Shown: positions 1 to 9,285 of the stretch, piece by piece | Layout of the letters: every line of letters begins with the position of its first letter | How positions within the stretch are numbered: the stretch's first letter is position 1 | NCBI RefSeq assembly: GCF_018831085.1 | Contig: NZ_JAGPNM010000008.1 | Span: forward strand, 132,057 to 196,056 | DNA length: 64,000 bases | From: Rheinheimera oceanensis | GTDB lineage: Bacteria; Pseudomonadota; Gammaproteobacteria; Enterobacterales; Alteromonadaceae | Direction of reading: 5' to 3' | Program-made: the position numbers and the translations under genes | Notes under the pieces: model-generated | Seen by the model: the letters and a program-made list of their open reading frames with translations, nothing else | The model's database searches: none | What the model was told of the DNA's origin: nothing

Positions 1-2726
1 ATCACTGCAATAAGATCCAGCGGCTGGCCGGTAATAAGTAAAGCCAGCAAGGCACCCACCGTAGCAGAGGGCAACGTAGATAAAATGGTTACCGGGTGGA
101 TCAGGCTTTCATACAAAATACCCAGCACAATATACATAGTCACTATAGCCGCCAGCACCAACCACAGCGTGTTGCTAAGCGACGCCCTGAATGCTTCAGC
201 CGCGCCCTGAAACGTCAGCTCAACTTCGGGCGGCAGTTGCAGCTGTTGCTGCACCTGCTCAATAGCGGCAACTGCCTCACCCAGCGAATAGCCGGGGGCC
301 AGATTAAACGACAGCGTTATGGCCGGAAACTGCCCCTGCTGGTTAATCAGCAACCGGGCCGGCCGCTGGCTTACCGTTGCCACGGCCGATAACGGTACTG
401 TGGCACCGCTGCTACTGGTAAGGTACAGTTTATCCAGCGCATCAATGCCGGTAACCTGTGCCGGATCAGCCTCCAGCACTATGCGGTACTGATTAGCCTG
501 GGTAAACAAGGTTGAAACCTGGCGCTGGCTGTAAGCACTTTGCAATACCGAGCTTATTTGTGCCACCGTCAGGCCAAGCCTGGCAGCAGCCGTGCGGTCA
601 ATATCGATATAAGCCTGCAACCCCTGCTGCTGAAAATCATGGGCAACTTCTGACAACTCCGGCCGTTGCTGCAAAGCACTGAATACATCCGGCAGCCACT
701 GGCTCAGCATTTCATGGTCTGGCGTGCTCAGGCTGAACTGATACTGGGTACGGCTTACTCTGTCTTCGATGCTAAGCTCCTGCACCGGCTGGAACCAGCC
801 TTTAATACCGGGCACAGCCAGTACCTGTTGCTCGAGCTGATGTATTATTTGCACCGCCGATGCACTGCGCTCACCATGAGGTTTCAGGTTTACCAGAATA
901 CGGCCACTGTTAATACTGTTGTTATTGCCATCTACGCCGATAAAAGACGACAGGCTGCTAACGTCGGCATGCTGCAAAATATTCGCCGCCAGTTGTTGCT
1001 GACGCTGCGCCATAGCCTGAAACGAAATATCCTGCGGCGCCTCGGTGATAATTTGTATTACACCGCTATCCTGCACCGGGAAAAAACCTTTAGGCACCAT
1101 CATATACAAACCGGCTGTCAGGGCTACCGTTGCCAGCATACTGGCCATTGCCAGCCGCTGATGGCGCAGCACCCACTGCAACGCGCGGCCGTAGGCGTTA
1201 ATTACCCGCTGCATGGTGCCGGGGTTATCTTTATCTGCGTGCGGCGGTAGTGCGGTCAGCATATGGGCACACAGCATTGGCGTAAGGGTTAACGACACCA
1301 CTAATGAAATCAGTATTGCTACGGTCAGAGTAACGGCAAATTCATAAAACAACCGGCCTACTACATCGGCCATAAACAGCAGCGGGATCAACACGGCAAC
1401 CAGAGAAAAGGTTAATGAAATCAGTGTAAAGCCAATTTCTTTCGCGCCTTTAAGTGCAGCTTCCATCGGTGACGCGCCCTGCTCGCGGTGGCGGGCTATG
1501 TTTTCCAGCATTACGATGGCGTCATCTACCACAAAGCCGGTGGCAATAGTCAGTGCCATTAGTGTCAGGTTATTTACCGAAAAATCCAGCAGCAACATCA
1601 CCGCAAAAGTACCAATAAGCGATAACGGCACAGCCAGGCTGGGAATAATGGTGGCCGGTATAGTACGCAAAAACACAAAGGTTACCAGGATCACCAGACA
1701 GACCGCAAAAATCAGCTCTTTTTGCACATCACGTACCGAAGCACGGATACTCAGGGTACGGTCGGTTAACACTGTTACATTCACCGCTGCCGGCATGGTG
1801 GAGGTAAGCTGCGGCAGCAGCGCCTGTACTCTGTTGGCAACTTCAATAACATTAGCGCCGGGTTGGCGCTGAATATTCAGCAGCACGGCCGGTTGCTCGT
1901 TGGCCCAGGCCGCCAGAAAACGGTCTTCAGCGCCTTGCTCTACCGTGGCAACATCTGCCAACCGCACCGGCGCATTGTCACGCCAGGCAATAATCAGTTG
2001 CTGATATTCGGCTATATCACGGATCTGATCATTAGCATCAAGCATGGTAGAGCGAAACGGGCCATCAAAGCTGCCCTTAGGTTGGTTGGTGTTGGCGGCG
2101 GCAATGGCGGTACGCAGGTTTTCCAGGCTTAAATCCATATTGGCCAATGCGGCCGGGTTGGCTTTTACCCTTATCGCCGGGCGCTGGCCACCAGCCAGGC
2201 TTACCATGCCCACGCCGGGCAGCTGCGCCAGCTTTTGTGCCATCCGGGTGTCAACTAAGTCGTACACCTGTGGCAGGCGCAACGTGTCAGACGTTACAGC
2301 CAGCGTAAGAATAGGCGCGTCGGCCGGGTTTACTTTGCGGTACACCGGTGGTGTGGGCAGATCGGATGGCAACAATGACGCAGCAGTGTTAATGGCTGCC
2401 TGTACCTCCTGCTCGGCCACGCCCATATCCACCACTAGCGCAAACTGCAATGTGATAACCGACGCTCCGGCTGAACTGCTGGATGACATTTGCTTTAAGC
2501 CGGGAATTTGTCCCAGCCGCCGCTCCAGCGGTGCGGTAACAGTACGCGCCATAATGTCGGGGCTGGCACCGGGGTTAAAACTAAACACCTGAATAATAGG
2601 GTAATCTACCTGCGGCAATGCAGCTACCGGCAACTGCCGCCAACTGAGAATACCGGCTATCAATATCGCCAGCATCAATAGCGACGTAGCAACAGGCCGC
2701 AGTATAAAAGGGCGGGATAAATTCAT
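1..2726 (-). CDS. RND multidrug efflux permease, MdtB/MdtC-like (3' end beyond window)
   Basis: Inner-membrane proton-driven pump of a tripartite efflux system. The translation starts with MNLSRPFILRPVATSLLM and shows the HAE1-family hallmarks in order: the first transmembrane helix, the porter segment with PGASPDIMA, AAINTA and LLPSDLP, and further on the transmembrane run IVLGILYESLIHPVTI near the window edge. About 908 codons are present of an expected 1030-1050, so only the C-terminal transmembrane helices lie outside. The wording of the N-terminus is closest to E. coli MdtB as I remember it. The start ATG lies 9 bases after the stop of the membrane fusion protein gene, so both are one operon. 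Substrates cannot be read from sequence. Confidence 0.93.
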   Translation of the reverse strand, partial: MNLSRPFILRPVATSLLMLAILIAGILSWRQLPVAALPQVDYPIIQVFSFNPGASPDIMARTVTAPLERRLGQIPGLKQMSSSSSAGASVITLQFALVVDMGVAEQEVQAAINTAASLLPSDLPTPPVYRKVNPADAPILTLAVTSDTLRLPQVYDLVDTRMAQKLAQLPGVGMVSLAGGQRPAIRVKANPAALANMDLSLENLRTAIAAANTNQPKGSFDGPFRSTMLDANDQIRDIAEYQQLIIAWRDNAPVRLADVATVEQGAEDRFLAAWANEQPAVLLNIQRQPGANVIEVANRVQALLPQLTSTMPAAVNVTVLTDRTLSIRASVRDVQKELIFAVCLVILVTFVFLRTIPATIIPSLAVPLSLIGTFAVMLLLDFSVNNLTLMALTIATGFVVDDAIVMLENIARHREQGASPMEAALKGAKEIGFTLISLTFSLVAVLIPLLFMADVVGRLFYEFAVTLTVAILISLVVSLTLTPMLCAHMLTALPPHADKDNPGTMQRVINAYGRALQWVLRHQRLAMASMLATVALTAGLYMMVPKGFFPVQDSGVIQIITEAPQDISFQAMAQRQQQLAANILQHADVSSLSSFIGVDGNNNSINSGRILVNLKPHGERSASAVQIIHQLEQQVLAVPGIKGWFQPVQELSIEDRVSRTQYQFSLSTPDHEMLSQWLPDVFSALQQRPELSEVAHDFQQQGLQAYIDIDRTAAARLGLTVAQISSVLQSAYSQRQVSTLFTQANQYRIVLEADPAQVTGIDALDKLYLTSSSGATVPLSAVATVSQRPARLLINQQGQFPAITLSFNLAPGYSLGEAVAAIEQVQQQLQLPPEVELTFQGAAEAFRASLSNTLWLVLAAIVTMYIVLGILYESLIHPVTILSTLPSATVGALLALLITGQPLDLIAV

Positions 2727-2735
2727 TACCGCCCC

Positions 2736-3890
2736 TTAACCGGCAGCAACCGGTTGGTCGGTAATCACCTCAACTGCACGGCCCGGCCTTAACCTGTCCA
2801 GCCCTTCCAGCACCACCAGATCCCCGGTTTGCAGGCCGTCCTCCACCGCCACCATGCCATTATCTGTGGCACCCAGTTTAACCTGGCGAATTTGCGCTTT
2901 GTTTTGCTCAATAACATACACATAATTACCGGCAGAGCCGTACTGCACCGCATCTTGCGGAATCGTAACTGCGCCTTGCTGCACCGCTACATTCAGCCTT
3001 ACATTGACAAACTGGTTAGGGAACAGCTCTTCCTGCGCGTTAGCAAATTCGGCTTTTAGCCGCAAGGTACCGGTAGCAGCATCAATCTGGTTATCCAGTG
3101 TCGTAAGCGCCCCCTGGCTGAGTAACTGCCGTTCAGATCTGTCCCAGGCTTCCACTGTTAATGTTTCACCCTGGCGTACGGCATCGCGTACCTGCAATAA
3201 CTGGCTTTCAGGAATGGCAAACAATACTGCAATAGGTGAGCTTTGCGTAATAGTGACCAACCCTTCGGTGTTATTGGCCTGAATAAGGTTACCCGGATCA
3301 ACCCGGCGTAACCCCAAACGGCCACTGATAGGCGCATGAATACGGGTGTAAGACAATTGCAGTTTGGCTGCGTCAATCTGTGCCTGATTCGATTTTATCG
3401 TACCTTTGAGCTGTGCAACCAAAGCCTGCTGCTGATTGTACTGCTGCGCCGAAATAGAGCTTTGCTCACGCAGTTTGCTATACAGTTGTAAATCGGCTTC
3501 AGCATTTTTTAGCTGCGCCAGATTTTGTTCCAGTTGGCCCTGGGCTTGTGCCAGCTGAATTTGATAATCGGCCTGATCAATCTCTGCCAGCAACTGGCCC
3601 TGTGCAACCTTGTCGCCTTCAGTAAAGGCTATTTTCTGCAGTGTTCCGGTTACCCGGCTTTGCACTACTACAGTATTTAGTGGCGTAACCGTACCAATGG
3701 TTTTTATCTGTACCCGTAAATCGGCGGCATCGGCCATTACTACCCGCACAGGAACCGGCATTGCCCAGGGGTTCATTTGCCTGGCTGGCGCTGCTGTCGG
3801 GTTGCCCGCTTTTGGCCATAGAAAATAAGCTGCAGTTGCAACTACTACCACTACACCTGCCACCAACAAAGGTTTCTTCAGCAACGCCAT
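2736..3890 (-). CDS. RND efflux membrane fusion protein (periplasmic adaptor), MdtA-like
   Basis: Periplasmic adaptor linking the downstream permease to an outer-membrane channel. The 384-residue protein has an N-terminal hydrophobic anchor (residues about 5-25). It then has the lipoyl half-motif around VVVQSRVTGTLQKI and EGDKVAQGQLLAEID, a coiled-coil hairpin rich in Gln, Leu and Ala (about 110-175), the second lipoyl half (IHAPISGRLGLRRVDPGNLI), and the beta-barrel and membrane-proximal domains ending in EGLDRLRPGRAVEV. Length and domain order are normal for the HlyD/MdtA family. It is the first gene of the operon. No regulator gene is adjacent, so control is unknown. Confidence 0.93.
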   Translation of the reverse strand: MALLKKPLLVAGVVVVVATAAYFLWPKAGNPTAAPARQMNPWAMPVPVRVVMADAADLRVQIKTIGTVTPLNTVVVQSRVTGTLQKIAFTEGDKVAQGQLLAEIDQADYQIQLAQAQGQLEQNLAQLKNAEADLQLYSKLREQSSISAQQYNQQQALVAQLKGTIKSNQAQIDAAKLQLSYTRIHAPISGRLGLRRVDPGNLIQANNTEGLVTITQSSPIAVLFAIPESQLLQVRDAVRQGETLTVEAWDRSERQLLSQGALTTLDNQIDAATGTLRLKAEFANAQEELFPNQFVNVRLNVAVQQGAVTIPQDAVQYGSAGNYVYVIEQNKAQIRQVKLGATDNGMVAVEDGLQTGDLVVLEGLDRLRPGRAVEVITDQPVAAG

Positions 3891-4108
3891 TTTCCGTAAG
3901 TCCTGTAACCTGAGTAAAATCCGCGCTTACTATAAGTTAGCGTTAACATAGGCTCAACGCGGTAAACGTCAAGATTAGGTAAAGATTGTCAGCATTTCGG
4001 CAGAACACTACTTTAGCGCGTTAAATAACTTAACTGCAGTACCAGATTAGGCAATAACGGTGTTTTTCTTTACACTCAAACAGCGTTAAAACAAAACAGG
4101 AACAATTT

Positions 4109-5107
4109 ATGCGTATTTTAACTGCTATTGTTGCCACGGCTATGGCTTATGTTTTATCGGTCCCGGTATTTGCCCAAACCTCTTATGGCCCGCGGCTTGA
4201 GGGCTTTGACTATCCGTTTGAGGTAAAAAACTACCAGTTGCTAACTCAGGGCCAAAAGCTGGAAATGGCCTATATGGATGTTGCTCCTGCGACAACAGCT
4301 AACGGCAAAACCGCCGTACTATTGCATGGCAAAAACTTTTGTGCTGCCACCTGGCAAGCCAGTATTAAGGTGCTGACCGGGCAAGGTTACCGCGTGGTAG
4401 TGCCTGATCAGATCGGTTTTTGCAAATCCAGCAAGCCACAGGGATATCAGTTTAGTTTGGCACAATTAGCCGCTAATACGCACAGTTTACTAAACAGTAT
4501 TGGCGTTACCCGGCCGGTTGTTATCGGCCATTCTATGGGCGGTATGCTAACCGCGCGTTATGCGCTGCAATACCCACACGACGTGGAAAAAATTGTGCTG
4601 GTTAACCCTATCGGGCTGGAAGACTGGCAGGCTGAAGGCGTGCCTTATGCCACTATCGACGCCCTGTATGCTAACGAACTAAAAACCAGCTTCGACAGTA
4701 TTAAAGCGTATCAGCTGAAGTTTTATTACGACGGCAACTGGAAACCAGAGTATGAGCAATGGGTAAATATGCAGGCCGGGCTTTACGCAGGCGCAGGTAA
4801 AAACATAGTGGCAATGAACCAGGCTCAAACCTTTGAGATGATATTTACCCAGCCGGTAGTACACGAATTTGCCAATATCCGCGTACCGGCAGTACTGATT
4901 ATTGGCGGAAAAGATCGCACCGCACCAGGCGCCAACCGCGCCAGTAAAGAGCTTGCAGCCAAACTGGGTAACTACCCACAACTGGGCCAGGCCGCTGCTA
5001 AAGCCATGCGGGCAACGCTGGTGGAACTGCCTAAGCTGGGCCATTCGCCGCAGGTAGAAGCTGAACAGGAATTTCATCAGGTGTTACTAAAGCACCTGGC
5101 AGACTAA
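4109..5107 (+). CDS. Secreted alpha/beta hydrolase
   Basis: Predicted periplasmic or secreted hydrolase of the alpha/beta fold. Residues 1-22 form a signal peptide ending in VFA. The oxyanion region is AVLLHGKNF, the nucleophile elbow is GHSMGG, the acid is in IIGGKDRTAPG and the catalytic His in LGHSPQVE near the C-terminus, giving a complete Ser-Asp-His set. Length 332 aa fits the family. It stands alone, divergent from the efflux operon across 218 bases and closed by its own hairpin terminator. Substrate unknown; esterases and haloalkane-dehalogenase-like enzymes share these motifs. Confidence 0.85.
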   Translation: MRILTAIVATAMAYVLSVPVFAQTSYGPRLEGFDYPFEVKNYQLLTQGQKLEMAYMDVAPATTANGKTAVLLHGKNFCAATWQASIKVLTGQGYRVVVPDQIGFCKSSKPQGYQFSLAQLAANTHSLLNSIGVTRPVVIGHSMGGMLTARYALQYPHDVEKIVLVNPIGLEDWQAEGVPYATIDALYANELKTSFDSIKAYQLKFYYDGNWKPEYEQWVNMQAGLYAGAGKNIVAMNQAQTFEMIFTQPVVHEFANIRVPAVLIIGGKDRTAPGANRASKELAAKLGNYPQLGQAAAKAMRATLVELPKLGHSPQVEAEQEFHQVLLKHLAD

Positions 5108-5141
5108 GCGCATTAAAAGCTTCCCCCCTTATTACGCTAAT

Positions 5142-5172
5142 AGCAGCAGCTTTTTTCAAGCTGCTGCTTTTT
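5142..5172 (+). terminator. Rho-independent terminator after the hydrolase gene
   Basis: An 11-bp perfect stem (AGCAGCAGCTT / AAGCTGCTGCT) with a 5-base loop is followed by a T run, 34 bases after the stop codon of the upstream hydrolase. Confidence 0.85.
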
Positions 5173-5395
5173 ACATATCATTTGGCAGAAACTATCGAAC
5201 AACTCATGATCCGCTTTAGCATGCTCTGAAGCACTAACGCAGAGCAACGGCATCATTTTTCCCAAGCCATCGCAATCAGCTGCAATCATTTGTATTTAAA
5301 ATAGAAAATGACAACCCAGCAGTATCAAGCCGACACACTGCACCAACACGAATCAGCCGCGCTGCAATATTGTGCAGCTTTTTACTGCTGATGTA
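5173..5395. other. Intergenic stretch without recognised feature
   Basis: Between the hydrolase terminator and the promoter/operator block of the TonB receptor lie about 220 bases. I see no supported ORF, RNA gene or repeat. A short inverted repeat (GCTGCAATATTGTGCAGC, near 5361-5378) is the only structure noted and has no T run. Confidence 0.5.
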
Positions 5396-5424
5396 TTGAC
5401 CTTATGGCATTAATCAACTACCTT
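5396..5424 (+). promoter_or_regulatory. Candidate sigma-70 promoter of the glucan TonB receptor
   Basis: TTGACC (5396-5401) and TACCTT (5419-5424) are separated by 17 bases. The perfect operator-like palindrome starts two bases further on, where RNA polymerase would initiate. The -10 match is weak, so this is a proposal. Confidence 0.4.
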
Positions 5425-5425
5425 T

Positions 5426-5439
5426 TGTAAGCGCTTACA
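5426..5439. promoter_or_regulatory. LacI-family operator, site 1 (perfect palindrome)
   Basis: TGTAAGCGCTTACA is a perfect 14-bp palindrome with the central CG typical of LacI/PurR-family operators. Related copies lie at 5468 and 15112. The only LacI-family gene in the window (17953-18960) is the obvious candidate to bind it. Confidence 0.8.
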
Positions 5440-5467
5440 TTATAAGTTTTAACCACAAGATTAAAAA

Positions 5468-5481
5468 TGTAAGCGCTACCA
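5468..5481. promoter_or_regulatory. LacI-family operator, site 2
   Basis: TGTAAGCGCTACCA matches site 1 in the first ten bases and keeps the central GCGC. The two sites are 42 bases apart start to start, exactly four helical turns, which would suit cooperative binding. It lies in the 5' leader of the TonB receptor gene. Confidence 0.65.
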
Positions 5482-5527
5482 AATAACTAAAACGATTACA
5501 CACTCAGCAAAACACGGGAGAAAGGGT

Positions 5528-8473
5528 ATGAACCACACACGTTTCAAACTATCGCGTCTGGCGATAAGTTTGTCACTTATTACAGGCGCCGGTGTTATGG
5601 CCCCTGTTTACGCGAATGACGAAACAGCACAAACTACTGAAGTTGAAGTTATACAGGTTACCGGTATTCGCGGCAGTTTAGCTAAGTCGATGGATATTAA
5701 ACGTGAGTCAACCGGGGTAGTGGATGCTATAACGGCAGAAGACATTGGTAAATTCCCGGACACTAACCTTGCTGAGTCGTTGCAACGTATTACCGGTGTA
5801 TCAATTGACCGTTCAAATAACGAAGGTAGTCGCATTACTGTACGCGGCTTTGGCCCTGAGTTTAACCTGGTGACATTAAATGGCCGCCAGATGCCTACCA
5901 CCGGCGGTGGCCGTTCGTTTGATTTTGGCAATATAGCCACCGAAGGTGTCAGCGGCGTGCAAGTACATAAAACCGCCCGCGCCGACGTGCCCAGCGGCGG
6001 TATTGGTGCCACGGTAAATATATCTACCGCAAGACCCCTGGACAACCCGGGCCTGAAAGCTTCGGTTGGCGTAAAAGCCGTACATGATACCTCTAACGAG
6101 GTTGGCGACGATTTTACACCGGAAGTGTCTGCCATTTTCAGCAACACCTTCGCTGATGAGAAATTTGGTATTTTGCTGTCAGGCTCTGTGCAGGAGCGTA
6201 ACAACCGCGCTGAAGGTATGGCCGTAGATAACTGGATCCCCAATGTCGATCTGTCAAACTCGCCTAACCTGCAGCTTACCGACAACAACCAGCGTGCTGA
6301 TGGCAATACCTGGTATCCGCAAAATGCCGGTTACGAAATTCTGGATAATGACCGTAAACGTACCAACGGCCAGTTGGTTATGCAGTTTGCACCAACCGAT
6401 AAATTTAAAGCCACACTGGATTACACCTATTCAAAAACTGAACTGGATGTAGAACGGGTAGGCTTTGGTGTCTGGTTTAATAACGGCGGTAACGTACAAA
6501 GCGCCACTATTAATGAAAACGGCACTTACGTTAATATGACAGAAGTAAATGGCGACTATGCCACTAACCTGAACCGCAATGGCTCTGCCAGCGAGAATAA
6601 ATCGCTTGGTCTGAATCTGGAATGGCAGGTTACTGATGCCCTAAGCCTGGAGCTGGATTATCACAGCTCAGAAGCAGTAAGTATGGGCACAGGCCTTGGC
6701 CATGATGCCTATATGATTATTGGTAACACTTCATGTGACTGGTGCGACAACCCAACGGCCAATCTTGAAACAAAAACCGCTAACTTTACCTCTGGTGGTA
6801 TTCCGGTAATCGACTTCACGCTTACAGGCGGTCAGCCAGAACTGCTGCCCCAGGATATGGGTTCATTATTTGGTGGTGTCAGCAAAAATGAAGACAAAAA
6901 CAAAATGGACCAGTTGCAGCTAAAAGGCCAATGGCTTAATAGCAGTGACAGCGCTTTGGTCAGTTTTGACTTTGGGGCAACCTATACCGATATGTCATTC
7001 CGCTCTACCAACGCTTACTCTGGGCAACTGGCAGCAGGTTGGTGGCTGTGGTCAGCTGACTGGTATCCGGACGATATGTTTTACCGCGTTGATACCAGCG
7101 GTTTACTTGACAAGTTCTCTGGTGGTGGCCGCGATAAGAAGATTAATTATTTCTATATGGCTGACTTCTACGATATTGTAAATATCGCCGAAGGGATTGA
7201 TTGTGACCACCCGGATGCAGGCATTGGCGCCTGCAGCTGGCCAGAAGAATTAGGTGGTGTATTTAGCGCCGGCCCGATTGATGATGACCACAGAGTAAAA
7301 GAAGAGACTGTTGCACTGTATACCCAAGCCCGGTTTGAAACCGAGTTTAACGGTATGCCGGTGAATATCACCACAGGCTTGCGTTACGAGCAAACCGATG
7401 CTACTGCAAACAGTTTAGAACGCCCGGCAGTCAGCATGCAGTGGGTAAACGGCAACGAGTGGGCTTATACTTATGCTACCGACCGTACTTTCTCTGAAGG
7501 TAACGGTAAAACCCGTGAGTTCCTGCCTAATGTTGATATGAACATTGAGATTGCTGATGATCTGATTAGCCGTTTTTCTTACAGCCGTTCGTTAACACGG
7601 GCACCGGTGGGAGCTTTGCGCTCTACTACCACTTTTGCAGGCAACCCTAAAGTGGGCCAGCGTAAAGTGTCTGTTGGCAATCCGGCGTTAAAACCTTATA
7701 CCGCCGACAATATCGATTTATCGCTGGAGTATTACTACCAGCCGGGCAGTTATGCATCTGTGGGTTACTATCGTAAGCAGGTAGAAAACTTTCTGGTCAA
7801 TACCACTACTGAGGAAACTCTGGCGGGCATCCGTGACCCCTTTATTGGCCCACGCGCAGATCAAGCTATAGCTGATTTGGTAGCAGAAGGTTTGCAACCT
7901 ACGGATCAGGCTATTCATGACCGTATCAATGCAAACCAGGGCACACCGCAAGGTACTCCGATTACCGGCGATGAAAATGATCCGCTGACCATCTTCTCTG
8001 TTGCGCGTGACACTAACGTCGAAACTGCTAATCTGTGGGGCTGGGAGTTAGCTGCACAGCATATGTTTGGTGAAACAGGTTTCGGTGTACAGGCTAATGC
8101 TACCTTTGTATATGGTGATGTTGAAGCGGATCGCAATGCTATTGGTTACCAGTTTGCACTACCCGGCTTAAGCGATTCTGCTAACCTTTCATTAATTTAT
8201 GAAAATTATGGCTTGTCGGTACGGGTATCTTATAACTGGCGTGACGAATTTCTTACCGGTTTTGATCAGCATCAGGCGCCGGTATTTACCGAGTCGTATG
8301 GGCAATGGGATATTAACGTAAATTATGCCGTAACCGACAACCTGACGGTATTTGTAGAAGGGTTAAACATTACCGAAGAAACCCAGCGTACCTATGTGCG
8401 CTTTCCGGAGCAGTTCCTGCGCGGATATCAGTATGGTGCCCGTTACAATTTAGGCGTACGTTATACCTTTTAA
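5528..8473 (+). CDS. TonB-dependent receptor, probable beta-glucan oligosaccharide uptake
   Basis: Outer-membrane active transporter of 981 residues. It has a signal peptide (about 1-30, ending VYAND), a TonB box (EVIQVTGIRGSL, about 40-51), a plug domain with the LAESLQRITGVSIDR and ITVRGFGPEFNLVTLNGRQ motifs, and a long beta-barrel ending in the terminal aromatic signature GVRYTF. Its size and plug sequence are those of the large carbohydrate-type receptors of Alteromonadales rather than siderophore receptors. Two LacI-type operators precede it and glucan-degrading enzymes follow, so uptake of laminarin-like or mixed beta-glucan oligosaccharides is inferred. A GGGAGAAAGG ribosome binding site precedes the ATG. 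Confidence 0.9.
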   Translation: MNHTRFKLSRLAISLSLITGAGVMAPVYANDETAQTTEVEVIQVTGIRGSLAKSMDIKRESTGVVDAITAEDIGKFPDTNLAESLQRITGVSIDRSNNEGSRITVRGFGPEFNLVTLNGRQMPTTGGGRSFDFGNIATEGVSGVQVHKTARADVPSGGIGATVNISTARPLDNPGLKASVGVKAVHDTSNEVGDDFTPEVSAIFSNTFADEKFGILLSGSVQERNNRAEGMAVDNWIPNVDLSNSPNLQLTDNNQRADGNTWYPQNAGYEILDNDRKRTNGQLVMQFAPTDKFKATLDYTYSKTELDVERVGFGVWFNNGGNVQSATINENGTYVNMTEVNGDYATNLNRNGSASENKSLGLNLEWQVTDALSLELDYHSSEAVSMGTGLGHDAYMIIGNTSCDWCDNPTANLETKTANFTSGGIPVIDFTLTGGQPELLPQDMGSLFGGVSKNEDKNKMDQLQLKGQWLNSSDSALVSFDFGATYTDMSFRSTNAYSGQLAAGWWLWSADWYPDDMFYRVDTSGLLDKFSGGGRDKKINYFYMADFYDIVNIAEGIDCDHPDAGIGACSWPEELGGVFSAGPIDDDHRVKEETVALYTQARFETEFNGMPVNITTGLRYEQTDATANSLERPAVSMQWVNGNEWAYTYATDRTFSEGNGKTREFLPNVDMNIEIADDLISRFSYSRSLTRAPVGALRSTTTFAGNPKVGQRKVSVGNPALKPYTADNIDLSLEYYYQPGSYASVGYYRKQVENFLVNTTTEETLAGIRDPFIGPRADQAIADLVAEGLQPTDQAIHDRINANQGTPQGTPITGDENDPLTIFSVARDTNVETANLWGWELAAQHMFGETGFGVQANATFVYGDVEADRNAIGYQFALPGLSDSANLSLIYENYGLSVRVSYNWRDEFLTGFDQHQAPVFTESYGQWDINVNYAVTDNLTVFVEGLNITEETQRTYVRFPEQFLRGYQYGARYNLGVRYTF

Positions 8474-8498
8474 ACAGCACGTCTTTTACTAAACCAGA

Positions 8499-8523
8499 AA
8501 GCCGCTGTGATAAGCGGCTTTTT
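8499..8523 (+). terminator. Hairpin terminator (or attenuator) between receptor and SapC gene
   Basis: An 8-bp stem AAGCCGCT / AGCGGCTT with a 6-base loop is followed by a short T run. It sits 26 bases after the receptor stop and would reduce readthrough into the SapC-like gene, giving high receptor and low downstream expression. Confidence 0.75.
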
Positions 8524-8556
8524 GTTAGTTATCAGCACAAAACCCAGGGAGAGATA

Positions 8557-9270
8557 ATGGCCAACCACGCTGTGCTGGACAATATCAGCCATAAAGATAT
8601 AAAAATTATTACCCAAAGTGGCAGCGCTTACGGCGACAATGTCAGCCTTAGCACGGCCTTTATCAGTGAATTTATGCAGTTGCAAAGCTGGTATCCGCTG
8701 TTTTTCCGCCACAATACGGAGCTGAATAACTTTGAGCCGGTGGTATTACTGGGTGTAAAGCCCGGCCAAAATCTGTTTTTACAGGGCGATAGCTGGCAAA
8801 GTGGTTATATACCGCTGAGTATACAGCGCCAGCCATTTTTAATCGGCTTTCAGCAGCAGCTGCATAACGGTGTACCGCAACAGGTACCGGTGGTATGTAT
8901 AGATCTGGACCACCCGCGGGTTAGTTTAACGCAAGGCGAAGCGGTATTTTTACCGCACGGTGGTAACAGCCCGTTGCTGGAACATATCAGCACTGTTTTG
9001 CAACATATCCAGCAGGGGCACCTGGCTAATCAGGCATTTTGTGCCATGTTAAGCCAGTTAAATTTGCTGCAAAGCCTGACGCTGGAACTGAGTTATCAGG
9101 GCGCGGTGCATAAAGTTGGCGGTTTATATAATATTGACCGGCAGCAGCTTAGCCAGCTAAACGCAGCACAATTACAGCAATTGCACCAGCACGGTTATCT
9201 GGAAGCTATTTATCTGCTGCTGGCATCGCAGGCCAATATCAGCAAAATGCTGACTATGATGCAGGCATAA
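8557..9270 (+). CDS. SapC family protein
   Basis: A 237-residue protein of the SapC-like family (PF07277 as I recall it), recognised from the N-terminal pattern HAVLDNISHKDIKI, FISEFMQLQSWYPLFFR and PVVLLGVKPGQNLFL. It has no signal peptide. The family name comes from a Campylobacter S-layer study and does not define a biochemical role. Genes of this family are commonly found next to TonB receptors and cupin-like or tryptophan-halogenase genes in marine Proteobacteria. Here it follows the receptor after a terminator-like hairpin and precedes the cupin-like gene by 15 bases. A GGGAGA site supports the ATG. Confidence 0.8.
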   Translation: MANHAVLDNISHKDIKIITQSGSAYGDNVSLSTAFISEFMQLQSWYPLFFRHNTELNNFEPVVLLGVKPGQNLFLQGDSWQSGYIPLSIQRQPFLIGFQQQLHNGVPQQVPVVCIDLDHPRVSLTQGEAVFLPHGGNSPLLEHISTVLQHIQQGHLANQAFCAMLSQLNLLQSLTLELSYQGAVHKVGGLYNIDRQQLSQLNAAQLQQLHQHGYLEAIYLLLASQANISKMLTMMQA

Positions 9271-9285
9271 TCAGGTGAGTTAAAC

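Noticed and set aside
1498..2592. Plus-strand open frames within the RND permease region
   Set aside because: Low-complexity shadows of the minus-strand permease gene, which has full family similarity.
5173..5395. Riboswitch or small RNA in the gap before the TonB receptor
   Set aside because: No conserved riboswitch core or terminator-like structure beyond the hydrolase terminator.
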